From: Brevibacterium antiquum CNRZ 918
GTDB taxonomy: Bacteria > Actinomycetota > Actinomycetes > Actinomycetales > Brevibacteriaceae
Length of the DNA stretch: 64,000 bases
Direction: 5' to 3'
Assembly: GCF_900169145.1 (NCBI RefSeq)
Contig: NZ_FXZD01000012.1
Coordinates: forward strand, 1-64,000
Shown here: one piece after another, positions 51,585 through 59,386 of the stretch
Layout: each line of letters starts with the position of its first letter
Numbering within the stretch: the first letter of the stretch is position 1
The notes under the pieces: generated by a model
What the model was told of the DNA's origin: nothing
Database searches by the model: none
Seen by the model: the letters and a program-made list of their open reading frames with translations, nothing else
Position numbers and translations under genes: made by a program

Positions 51585-52262
51585 TCAGAGACCACCTCCT
51601 AAGATTCCCGAGGGAAGGTTGAGCCCCAGCATCACCGCGAACGCGATGTAGACCAGAGACGAGAAGGTCAGTGCCAGAGTCAGGTCGAACAGGGGCTTCT
51701 TCGAACCCATCGACCTGGCCACACACCAGAACAGAAGTGCCGCGGCGATGATCCAGCCGGCGAACTCGAGGATGCCGGCAAAGGCGGCGAAACCGCCCGC
51801 ACCCCAGGCCAAAGACACGAAGTCCGAATGGGTGCGGTGGCGCGAATCGGCCACCCGTGCCTCGGCGAGGGCCTTGCGGTCGGAGCTCGGTTCATCCTCC
51901 TCATGCGGGGAGAGGCGCGAAGCCGAGACCGCCGAGGTGATCGGGGTGGAGAACGCCGTGTCCTCAGCCGTTTCAGCCGGGACCTCGTCGTCGACGTCGA
52001 CGGGTTCGGGGTTGCGGATATAGGCGAGGATCAGCAGGAGCGTCAGCGAGTAGCCCACGATCATGATGATCATCGGGAAGAACTGAGGACCGGGCGGATC
52101 CGTGTCCGCAGGCACCTGCATCGTGAGGATGCCGATGAGCAGATAGGTGGAGAACGCGCCCATGATGAGTGGGATCAGCAGACCTGATCGTCCCTGCCAC
52201 CAGGTTCCCGCGCCGAGGTGATCCGTCCTGGTTCTCGTCTTCGGTGACGTTTCAGCGCTCAC
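51585..52262 (-). CDS. tctB: Tripartite tricarboxylate transporter, small membrane subunit TctB
   Basis: A 225-residue protein with four hydrophobic segments: two near residues 28-85 (LLIPLIMGAFSTYLLIGI, FFPMIIMIVGYSLTLLLIL) and two after residue 150. A polar Glu/Ser-rich stretch of ~65 residues (about 88-150) separates them and makes the protein longer than the usual ~150-160. GTG 52262 overlaps the tctC stop, with AAGGAG upstream. Confidence 0.85.
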   Translation of the reverse strand: MSAETSPKTRTRTDHLGAGTWWQGRSGLLIPLIMGAFSTYLLIGILTMQVPADTDPPGPQFFPMIIMIVGYSLTLLLILAYIRNPEPVDVDDEVPAETAEDTAFSTPITSAVSASRLSPHEEDEPSSDRKALAEARVADSRHRTHSDFVSLAWGAGGFAAFAGILEFAGWIIAAALLFWCVARSMGSKKPLFDLTLALTFSSLVYIAFAVMLGLNLPSGILGGGL

Positions 52263-53320
52263 AGTCCCAACTCCTTCAACAGCTTCTCGATCCGAGAGGT
52301 GTCCTCTTTGACGAACTCGGCGAGTTCATCACCGGTCAGCCACACGTCTGTCCATTTGTTGCGGTCGACGGCATCGGCCCACTCAGCGCTGTCGCGAGTC
52401 TGCTGGAGAATGTCGACAAGCTGTGCAGTCTCGTCCTCGCTGATGCCCGGCGCACCGAGGAAGCCGCGCCAGTTGGTCAGCGTCACCTTGTAGCCCTGTT
52501 CGGTCATCGTGGGAACCTCGTCGAATCCGGCGATGCGTTGTGGCGAGGCCACGCCGAGGGCTTTGACGCGCCCGGCTTCGATCTGGTCGGAGACCTCGTT
52601 GAAACCTGTGGACGCGAAGTCTGTCGTCCCCGAGAGCAGTGTTTGGATCGCTTCGCCGCCACCGGACTTCGGGATGTAGGTGATGCCGGAGGCGGGGATG
52701 CCGCCGAGCAGAGCCAATTGGGCGATCGTGAGGTGATCGACAGAACCTGCTGAACCGCCCGTCCAGACGAATCCTTCGGGATCCTTCTTCCACTTGCCGA
52801 TGACATCGTCAATGGTGTTGTAGGGGGAGTCCGCGGCGGCGATGAGCACGTCGTAGTCCTCAGCGACCCGGGCGAGCAGGGTTGTGTCGTCGAATCCCAC
52901 GGGCGACTTGTTGAGTGCGATGCCGCCGACCATCGCGGTGCCGGTGGCGAGAAGGGTGTCGGCACGGCCTTCCATAGTCGAGAACTTGCCGAGGCCGATG
53001 GTGCCGCCGGCACCGGGGATGTTGACGACCTGGGCATTGTTGGCGACCTTGATCGCGCGCATGGCCTGCTGGGTCTCTCGCGCGAATCCGTCCCATCCGC
53101 CACCGGCACCAGCGGGTGCGATGAGCGTGAGGTTGGAGGAGAGGTCACCCTTGGCGGCGGCAGACTTGATGGAGAATCCAGTAGCCGTCCCGATGGCTGC
53201 CACAGCGACGGCACCATAGACGATGCGGCCGAACATGCGCCGACTCGGATGTGGAGGTCCGGGCCGAGGATCTGCGCCAGTGTCTGAGGAGGATTGGTTC
53301 GTCATTGACCAAGCTTTCAT
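52259..53320 (-). CDS. tctC: Tripartite tricarboxylate transporter substrate-binding protein TctC
   Basis: A 353-residue Bug/TctC-type periplasmic-binding protein. An N-terminal hydrophobic segment (FGRIVYGAVAVAAIGTATGFSI) after a basic region is a signal or anchor, with no lipobox Cys. LTLIAPAGAGGGWDGFARETQQAM and VVNIPGAGGTIGLGKFS bind carboxylate; GYKVTLTNWRGFLGAPGI is near the end. ATG 53320 or 53305 may start it; neither has a good ribosome site. First gene of the tctCBA operon; no TctDE two-component system is beside it. Confidence 0.9.
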   Translation of the reverse strand: MKAWSMTNQSSSDTGADPRPGPPHPSRRMFGRIVYGAVAVAAIGTATGFSIKSAAAKGDLSSNLTLIAPAGAGGGWDGFARETQQAMRAIKVANNAQVVNIPGAGGTIGLGKFSTMEGRADTLLATGTAMVGGIALNKSPVGFDDTTLLARVAEDYDVLIAAADSPYNTIDDVIGKWKKDPEGFVWTGGSAGSVDHLTIAQLALLGGIPASGITYIPKSGGGEAIQTLLSGTTDFASTGFNEVSDQIEAGRVKALGVASPQRIAGFDEVPTMTEQGYKVTLTNWRGFLGAPGISEDETAQLVDILQQTRDSAEWADAVDRNKWTDVWLTGDELAEFVKEDTSRIEKLLKELGL

Positions 53321-53397
53321 TGCTGTTGTGAACTACATGTGAGGCTCGTCATAGCCTAGGTTGATGCGCGTCACATTTCGCGCTTGTGCGCACTGAT

Positions 53398-53438
53398 CGC
53401 GTTCTGCTCATATTTCACGTTGTGCGCGTTCTGCTCAT
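53398..53438. promoter_or_regulatory. 14-bp direct repeats upstream of tctC
   Basis: CGCGTTCTGCTCAT is found at 53398-53411 and 53425-53438 (27-base period). TTGTGCGC occurs in front of each copy. They lie 78-118 bp upstream of tctC and ~80 bp upstream of the peptidase; either could be controlled. Confidence 0.45.
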
Positions 53439-53516
53439 TTCGGGTGACGGTGGTTTCAGCGGCGACGGCAGCTGCGGTGTCAGCGGCAACGGCACTGAGG
53501 TAGCTAGGCTGGGGCT

Positions 53517-55709
53517 ATGAATGACACCACTGCCCCTGTGGCCAAGAAGGTTCCCCACGAGCGGACGCACCACGGCCACACCTTCGTCGATGACTACGAA
53601 TGGATGCGCGACAAGGAGTCCCCGGACGTCATCGCTCATCTCGAAGCCGAGAACGAATGGACGCACGCCCAGACGACCGCCCTCGCACCCCTGCGCGAAT
53701 CGATCTTCACCGAGATCAAGACCCGCATCAAGGAAACCGATATGTCCGTGCCGACCAGGCGCGGGAGCTACTGGTACTTCTCACGAACGAAAGCGGGGCT
53801 CGACTACGGGATCAGTGTGCGCGCACCGATTGCCGACGCCGATGACTGGACACCACCCGAGGTCGGCGACGAACCGCTGCCCGGCGAAGAGGTCATCTTC
53901 GACTCGAACATCGCCGCCGAAGGACAGGAGTTCTTCTCCCTCGGCAGCTTCTCACTCACCGACGACGGCAGGTACCTGCTCGTCGGCGTCGACAACTCCG
54001 GCGACGAGCGTTACACGCTCCGGCTGCGCGACCTGAGCACAGGAGAGGACCTGCCCGACACGGTCGACGGCACCTTCGCCGGTGCCTCGATCGACCCCGC
54101 AGGACGCTTCGTCTTCTACACCACTGTCGACGACGCCTGGCGGCCGGAAAAGGTCTGGCGCCATGCGGTGGGCACCGACAGCAGCGATGATGTGTGCATC
54201 TTCCACGAACCCGACGAGCGCTTCTTCGTCGGCTCGGGATTCTCCCGCTCCGGCAAATACATGTTCGTCGTCACCGGGTCGAAGACCACCACCGGCTTCT
54301 GGTCGCTGGAGTCCGAAGACCTTGAGGCAGCACCGCAGGTGGTCTGGCCCCGTATCGATGGGGTCGAATACTCGGTCGAGCACGCGGTCATCGCTGGTGA
54401 GGACCGTTTCCTCATCACCCACAACCAGGAGCGCGACGACTTCGACATCATCGACGTTCCCGTCGCCGATCCCGCCGGAACCGGCAGTGAACCTGTTGAC
54501 GCCGTCGACGAACCTGAGACCATCGCAGATCCGCACTCCGCCGGCCGTTCGCTCCTTGATGACGTCGAGGAGCTGCGCATCGAAGACGTCGACGCCTTCG
54601 CGGACTTCATCGTCATCAGCTACCGCCGCAGCGGCTTCGCACGAGTCGGCATCGTCGAACTGGAGACTCGAGACCAGGGTGCGGCGTCGCCCTATGGACC
54701 GTTGCGGGAGCTTCCCTTCTCTCGAGAGACCGGAACCCTGGGCTTTGCCGGCAACCCCGAATTCACCCAGACGAGCATCCGACTGCTCTTCACCTCCATG
54801 TCCACGCCCGCCGTGATCTATCAGCACAGCGTGACAGACGGCACTGACACGGTCCTCAAGCGTCAGCCCGTTCTCGGCTCCGTCGACCTCAGCAACTACG
54901 ACGAATCCCTCGTCTGGGCCAGCGCCGAGGACGGGACTCAGATCCCGATCTCATTGGTCTACCGCACCGACCTCGTCGACACCGAACCCGCACCCATGGT
55001 CCTCTACGGATACGGATCCTACGAGATGAGCATGGACCCGTTCTTCTCCGTGTCCCGGCTGTCCCTGCTCGACCGGGGAGTCGTCTTCGCCATCGCGCAC
55101 GTGCGCGGCGGTGGTGAGATGGGCCGACACTGGTACGACCAGGGAAAGACCTCGGCGAAGAAGAACACGTTCACAGACTTCATCGCCGCCGGGCGCCACC
55201 TTGTGACCGAAGGTTGGACGAGTCCGGAGAAGCTCGTGGCCACCGGGGGATCGGCCGGCGGGCTGCTCATGGGCGCAGTGACGAACATGGCGCCGGATCT
55301 GTTCGCCGGAGTCAGCGCACATGTCGCCTTCGTCGATGCGCTGACCTCGATCCTCATGCCCGAACTTCCGCTCACCGTCATCGAGTGGGAGGAATGGGGT
55401 GATCCTCTCCACGATGCGCACGTGTACGAGTACATGCGCTCCTACTCGCCTTACGAGAACGTCGCCGAGGTGGATCATCCGAAGATCTTGGCCGTGACCT
55501 CGCTCAACGACACCCGAGTCCTCTACGTCGAACCAGCCAAATGGGTGGCTCGCCTACGCGAGGTCGGTGCCGACGTGCTGCTGAAGACCGAGATGGTCGC
55601 CGGGCACGGAGGTGCTTCTGGCCGCTATGACTCGTGGAAGGAAACGGCGTTCGACTTCGCCTGGATACTCGACGTGCTGGGACGAGCCGACGTCGAGATC
55701 GACGCCTGA
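53517..55709 (+). CDS. S9-family prolyl oligopeptidase (oligopeptidase B-like)
   Basis: A 730-residue serine peptidase. The first ~430 residues are the beta-propeller cap (EWMRDKESPDVIAHLEAENEW, then Kelch-like strands). The alpha/beta hydrolase domain follows (PMVLYGYGSYE, AHVRGGGEMGRHWYDQGK) with Ser579 in GGSAGG, an Asp in the LAVTSLNDTRVLY region and His697 in AGHGG. This matches oligopeptidase B, which cleaves after basic residues in short peptides in the cytoplasm. ATG 53517. Monocistronic, with an inverted repeat after it. Confidence 0.93.
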   Translation: MNDTTAPVAKKVPHERTHHGHTFVDDYEWMRDKESPDVIAHLEAENEWTHAQTTALAPLRESIFTEIKTRIKETDMSVPTRRGSYWYFSRTKAGLDYGISVRAPIADADDWTPPEVGDEPLPGEEVIFDSNIAAEGQEFFSLGSFSLTDDGRYLLVGVDNSGDERYTLRLRDLSTGEDLPDTVDGTFAGASIDPAGRFVFYTTVDDAWRPEKVWRHAVGTDSSDDVCIFHEPDERFFVGSGFSRSGKYMFVVTGSKTTTGFWSLESEDLEAAPQVVWPRIDGVEYSVEHAVIAGEDRFLITHNQERDDFDIIDVPVADPAGTGSEPVDAVDEPETIADPHSAGRSLLDDVEELRIEDVDAFADFIVISYRRSGFARVGIVELETRDQGAASPYGPLRELPFSRETGTLGFAGNPEFTQTSIRLLFTSMSTPAVIYQHSVTDGTDTVLKRQPVLGSVDLSNYDESLVWASAEDGTQIPISLVYRTDLVDTEPAPMVLYGYGSYEMSMDPFFSVSRLSLLDRGVVFAIAHVRGGGEMGRHWYDQGKTSAKKNTFTDFIAAGRHLVTEGWTSPEKLVATGGSAGGLLMGAVTNMAPDLFAGVSAHVAFVDALTSILMPELPLTVIEWEEWGDPLHDAHVYEYMRSYSPYENVAEVDHPKILAVTSLNDTRVLYVEPAKWVARLREVGADVLLKTEMVAGHGGASGRYDSWKETAFDFAWILDVLGRADVEIDA

Positions 55710-55757
55710 CCGCGGCTGCGGCGTCCCCACGGCATCCCCGAGATCGTCAAAACAACA

Positions 55758-55814
55758 TCACCGAGGCGTCACCCCAGCATTCCTGAGGACGTCACGACGG
55801 GCACACCTCGGTGA
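55758..55814 (+). terminator. Inverted repeat after the S9 peptidase gene
   Basis: TCACCGAGG (55758-55766) and CCTCGGTGA (55806-55814) are perfect 9-bp arms around 39 bases that contain smaller self-complementary pieces. No T tract. Terminator role is likely but not certain. Confidence 0.4.
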
Positions 55815-56108
55815 GACACATGGGTGTCGCAAGAGGGGGTGCGGGGGACGTTTGTCGCGGCAGATAACAATACTGGGACGATTGTCTTCAATGCCCTGTT
55901 TTGTTCAAGCGTGTCAGTGGCGCCCAATAGAGTGGAACACATCACAGGCGCACCCCGCCGGTCTGCGGAATCAGAATGGTCTGAGCCGCGGTCGGGTGTG
56001 GTTCGTCTGCAGTTCCACGGGGGCACCCACCGACGTGTCCGGCCGGGAACAGCACCAGAATTCGTTTCGGTTCCGCGCAGTTGAACCGATTATCCAAAGG
56101 GGAGAAGA
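55815..56108 (+). promoter_or_regulatory. Leader of the ABC operon with a 7-bp dyad before the ribosome site
   Basis: The 399 bases between the peptidase and the ABC operon hold no supported gene. TCGGTTC (56067-56073) and GAACCGA (56083-56089) are inverted 7-mers directly before AAGGGGAG and ATG 56109, a possible operator or translational hairpin. No T-box core or clear promoter hexamers were found. Confidence 0.4.
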
Positions 56109-57095
56109 ATGCGTCTCAAACATCTGGCCACAGCGATTGTGGCAGTGAGTTCGGTTATTGCGGTCTCAGCATGTTCGGGTGGAGACAGCGCCAGCGGTGA
56201 GGGCGAAGGCGGCGATTCGTACTCGATCGGCATCTCCCAGTTGGTTCAGCACCCGGCGCTCGACGCGGCCAGCGAAGGTTTCAAGAAGTCCTTCGAAGAT
56301 GCCGATGTCACCGTCGAATGGGACGAACAGAATGCCCAGGGCGAACAGGCCAACGCCACCTCGATCGCGCAGACATTCGCCAACAAGGACCTCGACCTCG
56401 CCCTCGCGGTGGCCACCCCCGCGGCACAGGCAGCCGCACAGGCAATCACTGACATTCCTGTGCTCTTCACCGCCGTCACCGATGCCGAAGAAGCAGGCCT
56501 TGTGGCGTCAAATGATGCGCCTGGGGCCAATGTCACCGGCACTTCCGACCTCAACCCGGTCGCCGATCAGCTCCAGCTCGTCAAGGATCTCAAGCCTGAT
56601 GCGAAGACCGTCGGCATCGTCTACAGCTCCGGTGAGGTCAACTCGCAGGTTCAGGTGGACCTGGCGAAGAAGGCCGCGAAGGACATGGGTGTGGAGATCA
56701 AGGAAGCGACGATCGCCAACTCAGGTGAACTCGCGCAGGCAGTGGACTCCCTGGGCAAGGTCGATGCCTATTACGTACCGACCGACAACAATGTCGTCTC
56801 TGCCGTGTCGACGATGGTTCAGGCCGCTGAGAAGAACAAGGCGCTGCTCGTCGGTTCGGAAGCAGGCCAGGTCGAACAGGGCGCGGCGATCACTCGCGGC
56901 ATCGACTACACGAAACTGGGCGAGCAGACCGGCAAGATGGCGCTGCAGATCCTCCAGGACGGCAAGAAGCCGGCCGATATGCCCGTCGAGACCAGCTCCA
57001 ACCTTGAGCTTGTCGTCAACCCGAAGGCCGCGAAGGCGCAGGGTGTCGAAATTCCACAGGACATCATCGACGAAGCCGACAACGTCATCAAATGA
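56109..57095 (+). CDS. ABC transporter substrate-binding lipoprotein (PF04392 / TrpX-like)
   Basis: A 328-residue lipoprotein: basic start, hydrophobic ATAIVAVSSVIAV and lipobox VSAC followed by a Gly/Ser/Glu linker. YSIGISQLVQHPALDAASEGFK, NAQGEQANATSIAQTF, IPVLFTAVTDAEEAGLV and GTSDLNPVADQLQL are typical of the ABC_sub_bind family. Some homologues were predicted to take up tryptophan, but ligands vary. AAGGGGAG precedes ATG 56109. First gene of a three-gene uptake operon. Confidence 0.9.
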   Translation: MRLKHLATAIVAVSSVIAVSACSGGDSASGEGEGGDSYSIGISQLVQHPALDAASEGFKKSFEDADVTVEWDEQNAQGEQANATSIAQTFANKDLDLALAVATPAAQAAAQAITDIPVLFTAVTDAEEAGLVASNDAPGANVTGTSDLNPVADQLQLVKDLKPDAKTVGIVYSSGEVNSQVQVDLAKKAAKDMGVEIKEATIANSGELAQAVDSLGKVDAYYVPTDNNVVSAVSTMVQAAEKNKALLVGSEAGQVEQGAAITRGIDYTKLGEQTGKMALQILQDGKKPADMPVETSSNLELVVNPKAAKAQGVEIPQDIIDEADNVIK

Positions 57096-57193
57096 CTCGC
57101 TGGCACAGAATCACCCCGTGAGCACGATGGTCGCCGGCAATCCCGTCGGCGACCACGGGCCCACTCGACACATCACCACATGATCGGAAACAC

Positions 57194-58261
57194 ATGTTCG
57201 GAGCACTGGAACTCGGGCTCATCTACGCAGCGATGGCGCTCGGGGTCTATCTGACCTTCAAGGTTCTCAACTTCCCCGACCTCACCGTCGACGGAAGCTT
57301 CACCACGGGTGGTGCCACCGCAGCATCCCTGATCATCGCTGGGGTCAACCCCTTCCTGGCGACTGTGGCGGCCATCTTCGCGGGATTCATCGCCGGCTAT
57401 ATCACCGGCCTCCTCCACACCAAGGGCGGCATCGACGGTCTGCTCGCCGGCATCCTGACAATGATCGGACTGTGGTCGATCAATCTGAGGATCATGGGCA
57501 AGGCGAACCTCCCGCTCCTGCGAGAGGAGACCGTGTTCACTCCGCTGCGGGAGAACATGTGGCTGGGCACCTGGATCTCCATCTCCGTGCTCTTAGTCTT
57601 CACCCTGATTCTGAAATTCGCCATCGACTGGTTCCTCACCACCGACCTGGGACTGGCGATCCAGGCCAACGGCAACAACCGGCAGATGATCCGCAGCCTC
57701 GGCGTCAACACCGATAACACGACGATGCTGACCCTGGCTCTGTCCAACGGCTTCGTCGCACTCTGCGGAGCCCTCGTGGCCCAGTACCAGGGCTTCTCCG
57801 ATATCAGTATGGGCATCGGCCTGATCCTCGTCGGCCTCGCCTCAGTCATCTTGGGCCAGGCAGTGTTCGGTTCCCGCAACATCTTCATGGCCAGCCTCGG
57901 CGCACTCATGGGCTCTGTCATCTACCGCCTCATCATCTTCCTGGCGCTGCGTGCCGGACTCGACACCAACGACATGAAGCTGACGACCGCGCTGCTCGTC
58001 GTGGTCGCGCTGCTGTTGCCCAGGTGGGGATTCCTCAAGCGAATACCGTCGCTGAGATCGCGCGGCAACCGCGCCTCGGCCAAGGCTGCTGTCGGCACGA
58101 CGAACGATCCCGCCAACGAGGCGGGCGCCCAAGTCCCCGCGGGCACCACCGACGTTGCGAATGGCACCACCGACGTTGCGAATGGCACCACCAACGCCCC
58201 CGCTAGGGCGTCAACGAGCGCTGCCGGACCGACAGCATCGTCGAAGACGAAGGAAGGCTGA
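57194..58261 (+). CDS. ABC transporter permease (BPD_transp_2 family)
   Basis: A 355-residue protein with about eight hydrophobic helices in the first ~285 residues. LGLIYAAMALGVYLTFKVLNFPDLTVDGSF, read in two parts, is the first-helix signature for permeases paired with PF04392 binding proteins. The C-terminal ~70 residues are a disordered tail with GTTDVAN repeats (21-bp units at 58142-58183). The ATPase gene starts five bases after the stop. Confidence 0.9.
   Translation: MFGALELGLIYAAMALGVYLTFKVLNFPDLTVDGSFTTGGATAASLIIAGVNPFLATVAAIFAGFIAGYITGLLHTKGGIDGLLAGILTMIGLWSINLRIMGKANLPLLREETVFTPLRENMWLGTWISISVLLVFTLILKFAIDWFLTTDLGLAIQANGNNRQMIRSLGVNTDNTTMLTLALSNGFVALCGALVAQYQGFSDISMGIGLILVGLASVILGQAVFGSRNIFMASLGALMGSVIYRLIIFLALRAGLDTNDMKLTTALLVVVALLLPRWGFLKRIPSLRSRGNRASAKAAVGTTNDPANEAGAQVPAGTTDVANGTTDVANGTTNAPARASTSAAGPTASSKTKEG
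58142..58183. repeat. Two identical 21-bp units in the permease tail
   Basis: 58142-58162 and 58163-58183 are identical and a partial third unit follows at 58184. Each encodes GTTDVAN. Frame is preserved. Confidence 0.85.
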
Positions 58262-58266
58262 GGCAC

Positions 58267-59058
58267 ATGCTCAAGATCGACACAATCTCGAAGACCTTCT
58301 TTCCCGGCACTGTCAACGAACGCAAAGCACTGCAGACACTGTCCCTCGAACTCAGAGAATCCGACTTCGTCACCGTGATCGGATCGAACGGGGCAGGAAA
58401 GTCGACCCTGCTCAATACGATCTCGGGCCGACTTCCCATCGACTCCGGATCGATCACCATCGATGGTGCCGAGGTCTCCCGGATGCCCGAATACAAACGG
58501 GCCAAATACCTGGGCCGGGTGTTCCAGGACCCGATGGCAGGCACCGCTCCTGACCTCACGATCGAACAGAACCTGTCCCTGGCGCTCAAACGCGGCAAGT
58601 CACGTGGGCTGGGACGAGGAACCACCTCGGCGCGACGCGATCTGTTCAGAGACGAACTCGCCACCTTGGAACTGGGTCTCGAGAACCGACTCAAGACGAA
58701 GGTCGGACTGCTCTCCGGTGGACAGCGCCAGGCGCTGAGCCTGCTCATGGCAGGATTCACCCAGCCTCGGATCCTGCTCCTCGACGAGCACACAGCGGCC
58801 CTCGATCCGCAGCGAGCGGCGCTTGTGACGGACCTGACGAAGAAGATCGTGTCGAATGACGGGCTGACCACGCTCATGGTCACGCACAACATGGAACAGG
58901 CGATCGCTCTGGGTAACCGACTCATCATGATGCATGAAGGCGAGATCATCTACCAGGCCTCGGCCGAGGAGAAGAAGTCGCTGACGGTGAAGACGCTGTT
59001 GGGCGAATTCTCCAAGCTCAAGGGAGCAACCCTGGGGGATAGGGCACTGCTCAACTGA
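58267..59058 (+). CDS. ABC transporter ATP-binding protein
   Basis: A 263-residue ATPase. Walker A GSNGAGKSTL near residue 40, Q-loop in RVFQDPMAGTAPDLT, signature LSGGQRQALSL, Walker B ILLLDEHTAALDP with His instead of the common Pro, and switch His in MVTHNM. It powers uptake with the preceding permease and lipoprotein. It starts five bases after the permease stop. Confidence 0.93.
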   Translation: MLKIDTISKTFFPGTVNERKALQTLSLELRESDFVTVIGSNGAGKSTLLNTISGRLPIDSGSITIDGAEVSRMPEYKRAKYLGRVFQDPMAGTAPDLTIEQNLSLALKRGKSRGLGRGTTSARRDLFRDELATLELGLENRLKTKVGLLSGGQRQALSLLMAGFTQPRILLLDEHTAALDPQRAALVTDLTKKIVSNDGLTTLMVTHNMEQAIALGNRLIMMHEGEIIYQASAEEKKSLTVKTLLGEFSKLKGATLGDRALLN

Positions 59059-59386
59059 CCGATTCGCATGGGTCGGCCAAGGCTGTGCCGTCCACGCGAT
59101 CGAGTGCCGGCGTCTCCGGACATGGCACCGGCAAATGACAGAATTCCTTTGAGAAGCTCACAGGAAGCTGTTAAGGTCCGAAACTATGGCAAAAATCGGG
59201 ACTTTCGAGGCAGACCACTGTGCTCGACCCCTTTTTGCGACTCGAACTGCTCCACATCCCACAGCCGGCTTTGCCAATGATTCTTGGGACGGTGCGGCGA
59301 TCGGGTGGTGCGGTTCAGAGCCTTAGACCATGCTGGCAACTTTCGATCATCCGTTTCTTCGACGATTGAGAAAGGGCCATCGCTGC
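59059..59386 (+). other. Gene-free 328-bp region before the second BCCT gene
   Basis: No supported coding frame. It contains the candidate promoter at 59148-59176 and would leave a ~200-base leader on the BCCT transcript. No riboswitch was recognised in it. Confidence 0.5.
59148..59176 (+). promoter_or_regulatory. Candidate vegetative promoter of the BCCT gene
   Basis: TTGAGA (59148-59153) and TAAGGT (59171-59176) are separated by exactly 17 bases, close to the SigA-type pattern, in a locally AT-richer stretch. Confidence 0.4.

Noticed and set aside
55824..56084. 86-codon open frame upstream of the ABC operon
   Set aside because: No family similarity, no ribosome site, and it covers the likely regulatory region.
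55815..56108. T-box leader for a TrpX-like ABC operon
   Set aside because: No T-box antiterminator core or specifier-loop layout was seen.
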